A stretch of DNA of 64,000 bases from Microbacterium testaceum (lineage in GTDB: Bacteria > Actinomycetota > Actinomycetes > Actinomycetales > Microbacteriaceae). The position numbers were made by a program, and so were the translations under genes. The notes under the pieces were generated by a model, which did not search any database, had not been told where the DNA came from, and saw only the letters and a program-made list of their open reading frames with translations. The stretch spans positions 1,922,001 through 1,986,000 of the forward strand of contig NZ_CP121699.1 of the NCBI RefSeq assembly GCF_029761935.1, in the 5' to 3' direction. Within the stretch, counting starts at the first letter, position 1, and every line of letters starts with the position of its first letter. Positions 26,595 through 34,566 of the stretch are shown piece by piece.

Positions 26595-26951
26595 GTGTAC
26601 GGGATCACCGCGGGCGAGACGTTCGGCTTCTTCGAGGGACGGCGCCTGGATGCCGTGACCTTCGGCCGCTACAAGGTGTCGCTGTTCTTCGACGAGGGCG
26701 TGGGTCTCGACGTCGAGGGGGTGCTCGCCGTGACCGTCGCGGGAGGCGACGAGAAATCGGCCGAAGATGCCCGCGACCTCGCCGCGCCGCTCCTCGACCT
26801 GCTCTCGCTGACCGTGACGGCGGTGCGGGTCGACGCGCCCTCGAGCCTCGCGCTGGAGTTCGAGAACGGGACGGTCGTCCGCGCGATCGACGACCTCGGC
26901 CCGTACGAGTGCTTCGACGTGCACCACGGCGAGCGCATCTGGATCATGTGA
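26595..26951 (+). CDS. Small conserved-looking protein of unknown function
   Basis: 118 residues, acidic, without signal peptide or membrane segment. It is predicted as mixed alpha/beta with a C-terminal ALEFENGTVVRAIDDLGPYECFDV stretch reminiscent of small ligand-binding or immunity-type proteins, but I do not recognise the family. GTG 26595 is chosen because TAGGCT at 26583-26588 lies 6 nt upstream, a leaderless arrangement; the TAG of that box is also the stop of the molybdenum subunit gene. Independent transcription argues it need not belong to the purine pathway. Confidence 0.65.
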   Translation: MYGITAGETFGFFEGRRLDAVTFGRYKVSLFFDEGVGLDVEGVLAVTVAGGDEKSAEDARDLAAPLLDLLSLTVTAVRVDAPSSLALEFENGTVVRAIDDLGPYECFDVHHGERIWIM

Positions 26952-27024
26952 GGCGCGGCCCGGGCGGCGCCGGTTCGTCGCTGTCACGGTCGCGGTTCGG
27001 GCGGTGCGTCAGTCCCTGACCGTT

Positions 27025-27114
27025 CGTGGCCCCGGGGTCACGAAGCTCGCCCCGGGGCCACGTCCGACGCCCCACCACCGACCGCGCCCGCGCGCACCGC
27101 GCCCCGGGGCCACG
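27025..27114. terminator. CCCCGGGG hairpin and third copy at convergent gene ends
   Basis: CGTGGCCCCGGGG (27025-27037) pairs perfectly with CCCCGGGGCCACG (27050-27062) over a 12-nt loop; a third copy of CCCCGGGGCCACG is at 27102-27114, so two alternative hairpins can form. It occupies the 225-bp gap between converging genes. Confidence 0.6.
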
Positions 27115-27176
27115 ACCGGCGCCCCGAAACGCCGCGCACCGGGCGGCGGCGTCAGCGTCAACTCCGCGCCCGCGCC

Positions 27177-28460
27177 TCAGCGCGGCTCGGCGCCCAGGTG
27201 CAGCACGGCCTCGGCCAGGGCGCGGATGCCCGCGGCTACATCCGCCCCGGCGACGGCCTCCGCGGGGTGGTGGCTGATGCCGTCGGGGTTGCGCAGGAAC
27301 AGCATGCCCACGTCGGTGATCGCGCCGATCGCCATAGCGTCGTGTCCGGCGCGACTGAAGAGGGTGGGGGCGTCGCCGCCGATGCCCGCGCGCACCACGT
27401 CCTGCAGCAGCGGAGCGCAGAACACGGCGGGCGCGCTGTGCACTTCGCGAGCGTGCCAGCGCAGACTCCGGCGCCCCATGATCGCGTCGAGTTCGCGCGA
27501 GATCTCGTCCCACACGTGGTCGCGCGTGGCGTCGAACTCTCCGCGCAGGTCGAGCGAGAGGTGCGCCTCGCCGGGCACGACGTTGACCGCGCCGGGGAAG
27601 GCCTCGAGCTGACCGACGGTGCCGACGATGTGGTGCTCGCCGCGGCAGATGCGCTCGACCGACAGCGCGGCCTCGCTCGCGCCGAGCAGGGCGTCGCGCC
27701 GCATGTCGTAGGGCGTGCCGCCCGCGTGCCGCGCCTCGCCCTCGACGACGAGCTGGAACCGCCGCGCCGACGCGATCGACGACACCGCGGCGAGAGCCTG
27801 TCCGCTGCGGTGCAGCTCGGGGCCTTGCTCGATGTGCGCCTCGAGGTAGGCCACGAGCTCGTCGGAGCGACGCGCGGCCTCGCCCACGCGGCCCGGGTCG
27901 AGCCCGAAGTCGCGGAACGCCTCGCGCAGGGTGAGCCCGTCGGCATCCGTCAGATCCCACCACTCGGGATCCCACTGACCGGCCACGGCCGACGAGCCCA
28001 GCAGGGCCTTGCCGAACCGTGTGCCCTCTTCGTCGCTGAAGGCGATGACCTCGAGGGCGAAGGGAAAGGGGCTGGACGCCGTGCCCTCATCGTCGACGCG
28101 GCGCAGCAGCCGCACGACCTCGAGCGCCATGAGCACCCCGACGATGCCGTCGAAGCGTCCCGCGTCGGGCACCGTGTCGAGATGCGAGCCGAGCAGCAGG
28201 GCGGGAGCATCGGGCATCCCGGCCGGAACGAGGCGGCCGACCTGATTGCCCGCGGCGTCCTGCCGGGTGGTCATGCCGAGCTCGCGCATCCATTCGGCCG
28301 CCAGGCGGTTCACCCGCGCGTGCTCGGGCGAGAGGTAGACGCGGGTGATCGAGCCTGGCGTCGAGGTGACGCGCGCGAGCTCCTCGCAGCGTCCCATGAC
28401 GCGGCGCGCCGCCGAGGCGATGCGCTCGGGGGCGGCCTGGAGGCGGGTGGATGCCGTCAC
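27177..28460 (-). CDS. allC: Allantoate amidohydrolase / M20 N-carbamoyl hydrolase
   Basis: 427 residues of the AllC/HyuC/beta-ureidopropionase group. Metal-binding elements: GSHLDTVPDAGRFDG near residue 80, EVIAFSDEEGTRFG near 120, EAHIEQGPEL near 195 and SRAGHDAMAIG near 375. Allantoate amidohydrolase releases CO2 and ammonia from allantoate, giving ureidoglycine. Position beside an ureidoglycine-type aminotransferase and in the same strand order as allantoinase favours allantoate over N-carbamoyl amino acids. GTG 28460 has no clear ribosome site; an internal ATG is possible. Last gene of the minus-strand purine run. Confidence 0.85.
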   Translation of the reverse strand: MTASTRLQAAPERIASAARRVMGRCEELARVTSTPGSITRVYLSPEHARVNRLAAEWMRELGMTTRQDAAGNQVGRLVPAGMPDAPALLLGSHLDTVPDAGRFDGIVGVLMALEVVRLLRRVDDEGTASSPFPFALEVIAFSDEEGTRFGKALLGSSAVAGQWDPEWWDLTDADGLTLREAFRDFGLDPGRVGEAARRSDELVAYLEAHIEQGPELHRSGQALAAVSSIASARRFQLVVEGEARHAGGTPYDMRRDALLGASEAALSVERICRGEHHIVGTVGQLEAFPGAVNVVPGEAHLSLDLRGEFDATRDHVWDEISRELDAIMGRRSLRWHAREVHSAPAVFCAPLLQDVVRAGIGGDAPTLFSRAGHDAMAIGAITDVGMLFLRNPDGISHHPAEAVAGADVAAGIRALAEAVLHLGAEPR

Positions 28461-28527
28461 GCGCGGGCCCCGCGGCCGCCGCAACCCGCCGCGGGATCGC
28501 GCGCGCCGAGCCCGGTGCCGGTCGCCC

Positions 28528-29760
28528 TCACGCCCTCGCCCCCGCGTACACGCCCTGCGCGGCCTCGACCCCGCCGCCGGACGCGACCGCGGCACCGTGG
28601 CGGCGCAGCACCGCCTCGAGGGCGGCGAGGGTGGTGACCACCGCGTCTTTCCGCGCGTTGTAGCCCATCGTGCCGATGCGCCACACGCGGCCGTGCAGCG
28701 GTCCGAACGACGTGCCGATCTCGATGCCGAAGTCGCTCAGCAGCTCGCTGCGCACGGCGTCGCCCACGACGGCATCCGGAATCTCCACCGCCACAACGTT
28801 GGTCATCTTGTGCGCGACATCGCCGAACACGGTCAGGCCGAGGCCCTCGACCCCCGCGAGCATCGCGTCGCCGTGCAGCCGGTGACGCGCGATGACCTCG
28901 TCGCGACCCTCGAGCAGCAGCACTCGGGCGCACTCGCGCGCGCCGTAGAGCATGGTCGTCGCCTCGGTGTGGTGGTTGAGGCGGCGAGGCCCCCAGTAGT
29001 CGAGAATCATCGCGAGGTCGAAGTAGTTCGAGCGGATGAAGTCGGATGCCGAGGCGTCGCCCTCTTCGCGGATCCCGGCCTCGACGCGGGCGCGCGAACG
29101 CACCACCTCGACGGCGCGGTCCGAGAGGCTCAGCGGCGCGGATCCCGACGGCCCGCCGAGGCATTTCTGCAGGCCGGCGGTCGCGGCATCCAGACCCCAG
29201 GCGTCCATCTCGAAGGGGTTGCCGCCGAGCGAGGCGGTGGCGTCGGTGTAGAACAGGGCGCCGTGGGCGCGGCAGATCTCGCCGATCTCCTCCAGCGGCT
29301 GGAGCATCGTGGTCGAGGTGTCACCCTGCACGCACGCGACGAGGTGCGGCTTCACCCGCTCGATCGCCTCGCGGATCGTCGACACCGGGAACACCTGCCC
29401 CCACGGCACCTCGATCGTGTGCACCTCGGCGAGCGCGCGCTCGGCGATCTCGGCCAGCAGGTGCCCGAAGCGGCCGAACACCGGCACGAGCACCCGATCG
29501 CCCGGGCGGATCAGCGAGACCATCGCCGCCTCGATGCCGGCGCGGCTCGTACCGTCGATCAGCAGCGTGGCGTCGTTGGACGTGCCCCAGACCTGCCGGT
29601 ACAGCTCTTGCGTCTCGGTCATTGTCGCCGTCATGAACGGGTCGTACTGGCCGACCAGCGGCGCCCCCATCGCGCGCAGCACGCTCGGGTAGGCCGAGAT
29701 GGGGCCGGGGCCCATCAGCAGGCGCGCGGGCGGGTCGATCGGGCCGGGGAGGTGGGACAT
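28528..29760 (-). CDS. PucG-like (S)-ureidoglycine--glyoxylate / alanine--glyoxylate aminotransferase
   Basis: 410 residues of PLP fold type I, class V. LLMGPGPISAYPSVLRAM near residue 13, the PLP Asp in FYTDATASLGG near 172, and the Schiff-base Lys in AGLQKCLGG near 198 are all present, with RIGTMGYNA near 375. In purine-degrading bacteria PucG transfers the amino group of ureidoglycine to glyoxylate, giving oxalurate and glycine. The downstream allantoate amidohydrolase and upstream HpxZ/amidase fusion fit that reaction better than plain alanine-glyoxylate transfer. GGAG precedes the ATG. Confidence 0.85.
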   Translation of the reverse strand: MSHLPGPIDPPARLLMGPGPISAYPSVLRAMGAPLVGQYDPFMTATMTETQELYRQVWGTSNDATLLIDGTSRAGIEAAMVSLIRPGDRVLVPVFGRFGHLLAEIAERALAEVHTIEVPWGQVFPVSTIREAIERVKPHLVACVQGDTSTTMLQPLEEIGEICRAHGALFYTDATASLGGNPFEMDAWGLDAATAGLQKCLGGPSGSAPLSLSDRAVEVVRSRARVEAGIREEGDASASDFIRSNYFDLAMILDYWGPRRLNHHTEATTMLYGARECARVLLLEGRDEVIARHRLHGDAMLAGVEGLGLTVFGDVAHKMTNVVAVEIPDAVVGDAVRSELLSDFGIEIGTSFGPLHGRVWRIGTMGYNARKDAVVTTLAALEAVLRRHGAAVASGGGVEAAQGVYAGARA

Positions 29761-29831
29761 CAGGACTCCGTGGTGCGGTGGCGGGACTTCGGGCGGGCTG
29801 GAGGACACGGTGCGGGCGGCGGAGTGGGCCG

Positions 29832-29905
29832 AACTCCTGAAAGACCGGCGGCGACAGCCCCCGGCACCGGTGTCGCGGCGCGACGGCGCCGAGGTTTCAG
29901 GAGTT
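29832..29905. repeat. Palindromic element, AACTCCTGA class, tandem copy 1
   Basis: AACTCCTGAAA (29832-29842) pairs with TTTCAGGAGTT (29895-29905). The left arm context GGGCCGAACTCCTGAA recurs exactly 150 bp downstream in the next element. Both lie in the 325-bp gap 29761-30085, which has no gene. Confidence 0.85.
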
Positions 29906-29981
29906 TCGCTCGGGACGGGTTGCCGAGGGGCGCGGATGGGCGGCGCCGGCCGCGGGGCCACCCACGGCCTGCTGCGGGCCG

Positions 29982-30055
29982 AACTCCTGAAGAACCGGCG
30001 GCGGCCGCCGACACGGGGAGGGCCGTCGCCGTCGCGGGGGAGAAAGTCAGGAGTT
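29982..30055. repeat. Palindromic element, AACTCCTGA class, tandem copy 2
   Basis: AACTCCTGA (29982-29990) pairs with TCAGGAGTT (30047-30055); the outer GGGCC/GGCCC also pair. Same arm-to-arm length (74 bp) as copy 1. Confidence 0.85.
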
Positions 30056-30085
30056 TCGCACGGCCCGACGGCGGGACGACGCGGC

Positions 30086-31762
30086 TCACCGGGCGACCCC
30101 CGCCCGGGCGAGCGCGGCGAACCGCCGAGCCAGGCGGACGAGGGCGATGTCGGTGCCGGCGCGCGAGACGAGGCAGACGCCGACCGGGGCGCCGCCGACG
30201 CGCAGCAGCGGGATCGTCACGGCGGGGAGCCCTGCCGCGGCGGCCGGCGCGGTCATACGCAGAGTCGCGGCGCGAACCGCGTCGACGTGGGCAGTGCGCA
30301 GTGGCGCGGGTCCGGGCACGGTCGGGAACACCATCGCGGCCCCGTCGACGACCTCGGCGAGATGGGCGGCGATCGGCTCGAGCTCGGCGCGCGCGGCGGC
30401 CTCGTCGCTCGCGGTGATCTGCGACGCGATGCGGAAGCGCTCGGCCACGGCCGGCCCCACGGCGCCGGGGTGCGCGCGCAGCCACTCGCCGTCGTTGCGC
30501 CACGCCTCGGCGCCCTGCACGGTGCGGAAGGCCGAGAACGTGGCATCCAGATCGCCCGTGTGCACCGCGCGGAACGAGGGAGGATCGTCGGATGCCGCGA
30601 GCGCGGCGAGCAGTCGGCTGAACGCCTCACGGGTCGCAGATTCCACGCAGTCGAGCACCTCTTCGGGCACGACGAACCGCCAGGGCAGGTCGTCGCCCGA
30701 GGCTCCGTAGACGTTCTCGGTCGAGCTCGAGCCGTCGTAGCTGAGGCACCAGTCAGCCACGCGCTGCAGGGTCTCGCCGTCGCGCGTGAGCCAGCCGATC
30801 GTGTCGAACGACTGCGCGAGCGGCAGCATGCCCTGCCGCGGTACGAGGTCGTGGGTCGTGCGCAGGCCCCAGAGTCCTTGGTACGACGCAGGCACGCGGA
30901 TGGAACCGGCGGTGTCGGTGGCGAGGCCGATGTCGGCGTGGCCGAGGGCGACGGCGGAGGCGGGTCCGCTGGATGATCCGCCGGGGAGGGCACCCACCAC
31001 CGCGCCGTTGGGCGGGGTGCCGTAGTGCACGTTGTCGCCGGCGATCGAATAGGCGAACTCGTCGGTCCGCGCGATGCCGCGCAGCGACGCTCCCGCTCGC
31101 AGCAGGTCGGCGACGGCCGGGGCCGTGGCCTTCTCGGGCCGCGCCTCTTCGAGGTAGGTCGGATTGCCCGCGCCGACGCGGAACCCGGCGATCGCGAAGA
31201 GGTCCTTCACGGCGACGGTGAGCCCTGCCAGCGGTCCCTCCCACGATCCCTGGAGGAAGGGGTCGCCGACGCTGCGCCAGATCGTGCGATCGAGCGCCGG
31301 AGTGCGGGGCGTGACGTGCGCGGCGGTGATGAGCCACCGGCCGTCGAAGCGCTGCCACACCTGGGTCTGGAGGCCCCGGCCTCCGCCGACGAACTGCGAC
31401 ACCGACATGAGCAGGGCGCTGTCGGGACTGAGCGGGCGGTAATGGATCTCGGCGATCTCGCGCGGGGGCACTCCCCCGCGCAGGGCCCGGAACCCGCTGA
31501 TCGCGTCGTGCCCGACGAGCAGTCCCGCGGTGTCGCCGCGCAGCGTCTCGGGCCCGGGAGCGAAGAAGTCGTCGAGCACGTCGAGGTCGTTCGCCACGAT
31601 CGCCCGCTCGTACGCGTCGAAGGCCGCGCGCAGGTCGGCGGGGATCGCCGGGGCGCCGGTGGGCGAGGCGGGCTCGGGCGTCGCGGGCACGGTCACGGCG
31701 GGCTCGGGCGTCGCGGGCACGGGCGTGTCCGTCTCGTTCGCCGACGTGGTGGTATCCGTCAT
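30086..31762 (-). CDS. AtzH/HpxZ-like domain fused to amidase-signature hydrolase (oxalurate amidohydrolase candidate)
   Basis: 558 residues. A Pro-rich leader holds two PATPEPA repeats; residues 40-155 are a DUF3225/NTF2-like domain as in AtzH and HpxZ (DDFFAPGPETLRGD, VWQRFDGRWLITAAHV). Residues 165-555 are an amidase-signature enzyme with Lys186 (VAVKDLF), Ser263 (GGSSSG) and Ser287 (TDTAGS) as the Ser-cisSer-Lys triad. In enterobacteria the separate HpxY amidase and HpxZ act with HpxX on oxalurate. Placement beside a PucG-like aminotransferase supports oxalurate hydrolysis. The ATG overlaps a small upstream ORF at ATGA. GGAGATC precedes it. Confidence 0.85.
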   Translation of the reverse strand: MTDTTTSANETDTPVPATPEPAVTVPATPEPASPTGAPAIPADLRAAFDAYERAIVANDLDVLDDFFAPGPETLRGDTAGLLVGHDAISGFRALRGGVPPREIAEIHYRPLSPDSALLMSVSQFVGGGRGLQTQVWQRFDGRWLITAAHVTPRTPALDRTIWRSVGDPFLQGSWEGPLAGLTVAVKDLFAIAGFRVGAGNPTYLEEARPEKATAPAVADLLRAGASLRGIARTDEFAYSIAGDNVHYGTPPNGAVVGALPGGSSSGPASAVALGHADIGLATDTAGSIRVPASYQGLWGLRTTHDLVPRQGMLPLAQSFDTIGWLTRDGETLQRVADWCLSYDGSSSTENVYGASGDDLPWRFVVPEEVLDCVESATREAFSRLLAALAASDDPPSFRAVHTGDLDATFSAFRTVQGAEAWRNDGEWLRAHPGAVGPAVAERFRIASQITASDEAAARAELEPIAAHLAEVVDGAAMVFPTVPGPAPLRTAHVDAVRAATLRMTAPAAAAGLPAVTIPLLRVGGAPVGVCLVSRAGTDIALVRLARRFAALARAGVAR

Positions 31763-31956
31763 GATCTCCGCCCCTCTCCGCGCCGCGCTGAGTGCCCGAA
31801 CCACCCGAACGATCCGAACAATCGTCCGGGCGTTCTGGACACTCGACGGGGAGGGGCGGCCGCGTCTGCGGCGAAGCCCGACGCGAAGTCGGCGTCGAAG
31901 GGCAGGGCATCGGCCGCCTCGTTACGGGCCAGTGCGGCGGCGAGGATGGGGCTCAT
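31759..31956 (-). CDS. Small ORF coupled at both ends; possible HpxX/AtzG-like subunit
   Basis: 65 residues that exactly span the gap between acetamidase and the HpxZ-amidase fusion: its ATG overlaps the upstream stop (ATGA) and its TGA overlaps the downstream ATG. Double coupling argues for real translation. The first 35 residues (MSPILAAALARNEAADALPF...) are Ala-rich and helical; the last 25 are encoded by a palindromic repeat and look like a random tail. By context it could be the GatC-like small subunit that partners HpxY/AtzE amidases, but I cannot confirm this from sequence. Confidence 0.5.
   Translation of the reverse strand: MSPILAAALARNEAADALPFDADFASGFAADAAAPPRRVSRTPGRLFGSFGWFGHSARRGEGRRS
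31790..31844. repeat. Palindromic element, GTGTCC class, within the small coupled ORF
   Basis: 21-bp arms 31790-31810 and 31824-31844 pair at 15 of 21 positions, with the outer GAGTG/CACTC exact. The right arm GTTCTGGACACTCGAC matches the class seen at 20008-20068. It encodes the C-terminal part of the 65-residue ORF. Confidence 0.65.
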
Positions 31957-33185
31957 GAGGCGTCTCCTTCATCGTGGGACGCCGTGTTGACGGGCTCGGG
32001 CGCCTCGACGGCGTCGACTCCGGATGCCAGCGGCACGGGCTCCATGGCTGCGACCCCCGCGAAGTCGGCCTCGCGGATGCGCGCGTGCACCCCCGAGACG
32101 ATGTCGACGACCTGCGAGATGTCGAAGTCCGTCGCGGCGGATAGATAGGCGTAAGCGAGGTGCTCGTCCATGCCCCAGCGCCCGTTCAGCAGCTCCAGCG
32201 ACGAGCGCACGCACGCGCGCATCGCGGCGTCGAGGTCGGGGTCCATGCCGGTCGGGACGAGGTAGTCGGGCGTGCGCAGGAGCGGCCCGGTGACCTCGCC
32301 GAACGCCGCGCGTGCGGCATCCGCGGGGATCACCTCGAAGCGCAGGGTCGCTCGCAGCGAGGCCTCGAGAGCGGTGAGCGCCACCTCGCCGTCGCCCTGT
32401 GCGAAGTGCGGGTCGCCGACGTAAGCCAGAGCGCCCTCGACCTGCACGGGGAGGAAGAGCGTCGTCCCCTCGACGAGCAGGTTGATGTCGATGTTGCCGC
32501 CGTGCACCCCCGGCGGCACCGAGTGCGGGCGCTCCTCCCCCGCGACCGCGACGCCCATCGTGCCCAGGAACGGCGCGAGCGGGAACGACACCACGGGATC
32601 ACCGCCCTCGACCACGGGCAGAGAGCCGTGCAGGATGCCGTCGCGCTCGACGACGGCCGAGAACACGCTGACGTTGTGCTCGCCCCGCGGCAGTTCGCCG
32701 ACCAGGGCGCCCTTGCCGTGGCGGTTCGAGATCACGCCGTATGGCACGCGCGGCACGAGGGTCTCGACCGTGATCTTGAGCAGGTCGCCGGGGTGCGCTC
32801 CGCGCACGTGCACGGGTCCGACGACCACGTGGGGGCCGTCGGCGAAGGGGTCTCGGGGGGCGGATGCCGCGATTTCGACCGCGTCGTCGAGCACCTGCTC
32901 GGCGGGCACGCCGTGGCCCGCGAAGAACGCGCGCGGATCCTTGCCCTGGTCGTCGAGGATGCCCTCGTGACTCACGGTATCGAAGGTGACGCTCTCGCCC
33001 GAGGAGATCTCGAGCACGGGGGTGTCGGCCGCGCACGGGAGGCGCCCCCACAGGACGGTGTCGAGGGTCGCGGCGACGTAGCGATCCCCGGGGATCGGCC
33101 CGGCGTGGGGCTGCAGGATCGGGAACGGGCGGGTGTCGGCCCCTTCGATGGGCTCAGGAACCTCGACGGGCTCGACCACGCTCAC
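31953..33185 (-). CDS. Acetamidase/formamidase-family protein
   Basis: 410 residues of the FmdA/AmdA metal-dependent amidase family, of normal length. GDLLKITVETL near residue 143, HGGNID near 235, QGDGE near 270 and the terminal MDEHLAYAYLSAATDFDISQVVD are family features. It hydrolyses small amides such as formamide. Start GTG 33185 overlaps the allantoinase stop (GTGA). The first 15 residues (VSVVEPVEVPEPIEG) are encoded by a sequence like the genome-typical CCTTCGACGGGCTCAGG repeat, an odd leader. In this operon it could remove ammonia from an amide released late in purine breakdown. Confidence 0.85.
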   Translation of the reverse strand: MSVVEPVEVPEPIEGADTRPFPILQPHAGPIPGDRYVAATLDTVLWGRLPCAADTPVLEISSGESVTFDTVSHEGILDDQGKDPRAFFAGHGVPAEQVLDDAVEIAASAPRDPFADGPHVVVGPVHVRGAHPGDLLKITVETLVPRVPYGVISNRHGKGALVGELPRGEHNVSVFSAVVERDGILHGSLPVVEGGDPVVSFPLAPFLGTMGVAVAGEERPHSVPPGVHGGNIDINLLVEGTTLFLPVQVEGALAYVGDPHFAQGDGEVALTALEASLRATLRFEVIPADAARAAFGEVTGPLLRTPDYLVPTGMDPDLDAAMRACVRSSLELLNGRWGMDEHLAYAYLSAATDFDISQVVDIVSGVHARIREADFAGVAAMEPVPLASGVDAVEAPEPVNTASHDEGDAS

Positions 33186-34516
33186 GCCTCCACCACCGCT
33201 GTCGCGCGCAGCAGCTCTCGACCCTCGCGCTCGGTGACCGGGGCTCCGCGTCGGTAGACGGATTCTCCGCGGAGCCACGTCTCACGGACGACGCCGGTGA
33301 GCGTCTGCCCGTGCCACGGGGATACGGGATTGCGGTACTCGAGCGCCGCCGCATCCACCGTGAACTGCTCGTCGGGGGCGAAGGCCACCAGGTGCGCGGG
33401 AGCCCCCACCTCGACCACACCGAGCCCCTCGAGACCCGCGACGCGAGCGGGGCCGGTCGTCATCAGGGGCAGCAGCGACTCGAACGCGAGGCCCCTCCCT
33501 CGGGCCGTGGAGTGGATCGCCGAGAGACCGGTCTGCAGCCCCGCGATTCCGCCCCACGCGAGACCGAAGTCGGGGTTGCCCTTCAACTCGACGGTCGCGG
33601 GCGAGTGGTCGCTGACGATCGCATCGATCGTGCCGTCGACGATCCCGGCCCACAACAGATCACGGTTGTCTCCCCCGCGGATCGGGGGGCAGCACTTGAA
33701 CGCCCCTGCGCCATCCGGCACCGCCGAGGCGTCGAGCGTCAGGTAGTGCGGGCACGTCTCGACCGTGAGGCGGACGCCCTCGGCCTTGGCTGCGCGCACC
33801 GCGTCGAGCGCTCCCCCGTCGGACACGTGGACGATGTGCGCCCGAGCGCCCGTGCGGCGAGCCGTGTCGATGACCCGTTCGATCGCGGCGCGCTCGCTCA
33901 GCGGCGGACGGCTGGCCTCGAAGTCGCGGTAGCGCGGGCCGAGCGCACCGTCGGTGTGCAGATGGGCCGGATCTTCGGCATGGACAATGAGCAGTCCGTC
34001 GAACGCCGCGAGCTCGGAGAGGCATCGCTCCAGCTGCTCGGCGTCGAGGTGGCCGAACTCGTCGATCCCGCTCGGCGACAGGAAGCACTTGAACCCCACG
34101 ACCCCCGCGTCGGCGAGCTCTCGCAGCGAGCCGAGGTTCTCGGGCACCGCGCCGCCCCAGTAGGCGACGTCGACGGCGAGCTTTCCCACGGAGGCCCGGC
34201 GTTTGGCGTCCAGAGCCTCGACGCTCGTCGTGACCGGGAGGCTGTTCAGGGGCATGTCGACGACGGTCGTCACGCCCCCCGCGGCCGCCGCGGCCGTGCC
34301 CGTGGCGAAGCCCTCCCACTCGGTGCGCCCGGGCTCGTCGAGGTGCACGTGCGAATCCACGAGGCCCGGAAGCAGCACCGCGTCGGCGGGGAGCACCGTG
34401 TCGGCCAAGGCGTCGAACGGCTCGAGCGCGGCGATCACCCCCTCCTCGATGACGACCGTGGCGGGAGCGAAGGCCCCGCCGATGAAGACGCGGCGGGCGG
34501 CGATCCGGGTGGTCAT
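33182..34516 (-). CDS. allB: Allantoinase
   Basis: 444 residues. DSHVHLDEPGRTEWEG near residue 54 gives the first two His ligands, Lys143 in GFKCFLSPSG is the carboxylated bridging Lys, and later ligands lie in IVHAED, ARAHIVHVSDG and IVSDHSPA. The P-G-R-T-E-W-E-G and S-P-S-G-I signatures separate allantoinase from dihydropyrimidinase and dihydroorotase. It opens the allantoin ring to allantoate. The gene has its own leaderless promoter (TACCGT 6 nt before ATG) with the GAAAC signature, and starts the allB-acetamidase-amidase-aminotransferase-allC run. Confidence 0.95.
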   Translation of the reverse strand: MTTRIAARRVFIGGAFAPATVVIEEGVIAALEPFDALADTVLPADAVLLPGLVDSHVHLDEPGRTEWEGFATGTAAAAAGGVTTVVDMPLNSLPVTTSVEALDAKRRASVGKLAVDVAYWGGAVPENLGSLRELADAGVVGFKCFLSPSGIDEFGHLDAEQLERCLSELAAFDGLLIVHAEDPAHLHTDGALGPRYRDFEASRPPLSERAAIERVIDTARRTGARAHIVHVSDGGALDAVRAAKAEGVRLTVETCPHYLTLDASAVPDGAGAFKCCPPIRGGDNRDLLWAGIVDGTIDAIVSDHSPATVELKGNPDFGLAWGGIAGLQTGLSAIHSTARGRGLAFESLLPLMTTGPARVAGLEGLGVVEVGAPAHLVAFAPDEQFTVDAAALEYRNPVSPWHGQTLTGVVRETWLRGESVYRRGAPVTEREGRELLRATAVVEA

Positions 34517-34522
34517 GGCGTC

Positions 34523-34543
34523 ACGGTAGGACGCTCGCGTTTC
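34523..34543 (-). promoter_or_regulatory. Promoter with GAAAC-N10-TAnnnT signature (allantoinase)
   Basis: On the minus strand GAAAC (34543-34539), 10 bp, TACCGT (34528-34523), then 6 nt to the ATG. Confidence 0.6.
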
Positions 34544-34548
34544 GCGAA

Positions 34549-34565
34549 TGTAACCGTCATCAACA
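34549..34565. promoter_or_regulatory. TGTT-N9-TACA putative operator upstream of allantoinase
   Basis: Read on the minus strand: TGTT GATGACGGT TACA, 5 bp upstream of GAAAC. The same distance is seen at 22181-22197. The racemase gene ends at 34567, so the site fills the intergenic gap. Confidence 0.55.
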
Positions 34566-34566
34566 T

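Noticed and set aside
31671..31725. 30-bp direct repeat possibly marking a mobile element
   Set aside because: It encodes the PATPEPA repeat of the amidase leader; ordinary low-complexity coding duplication.
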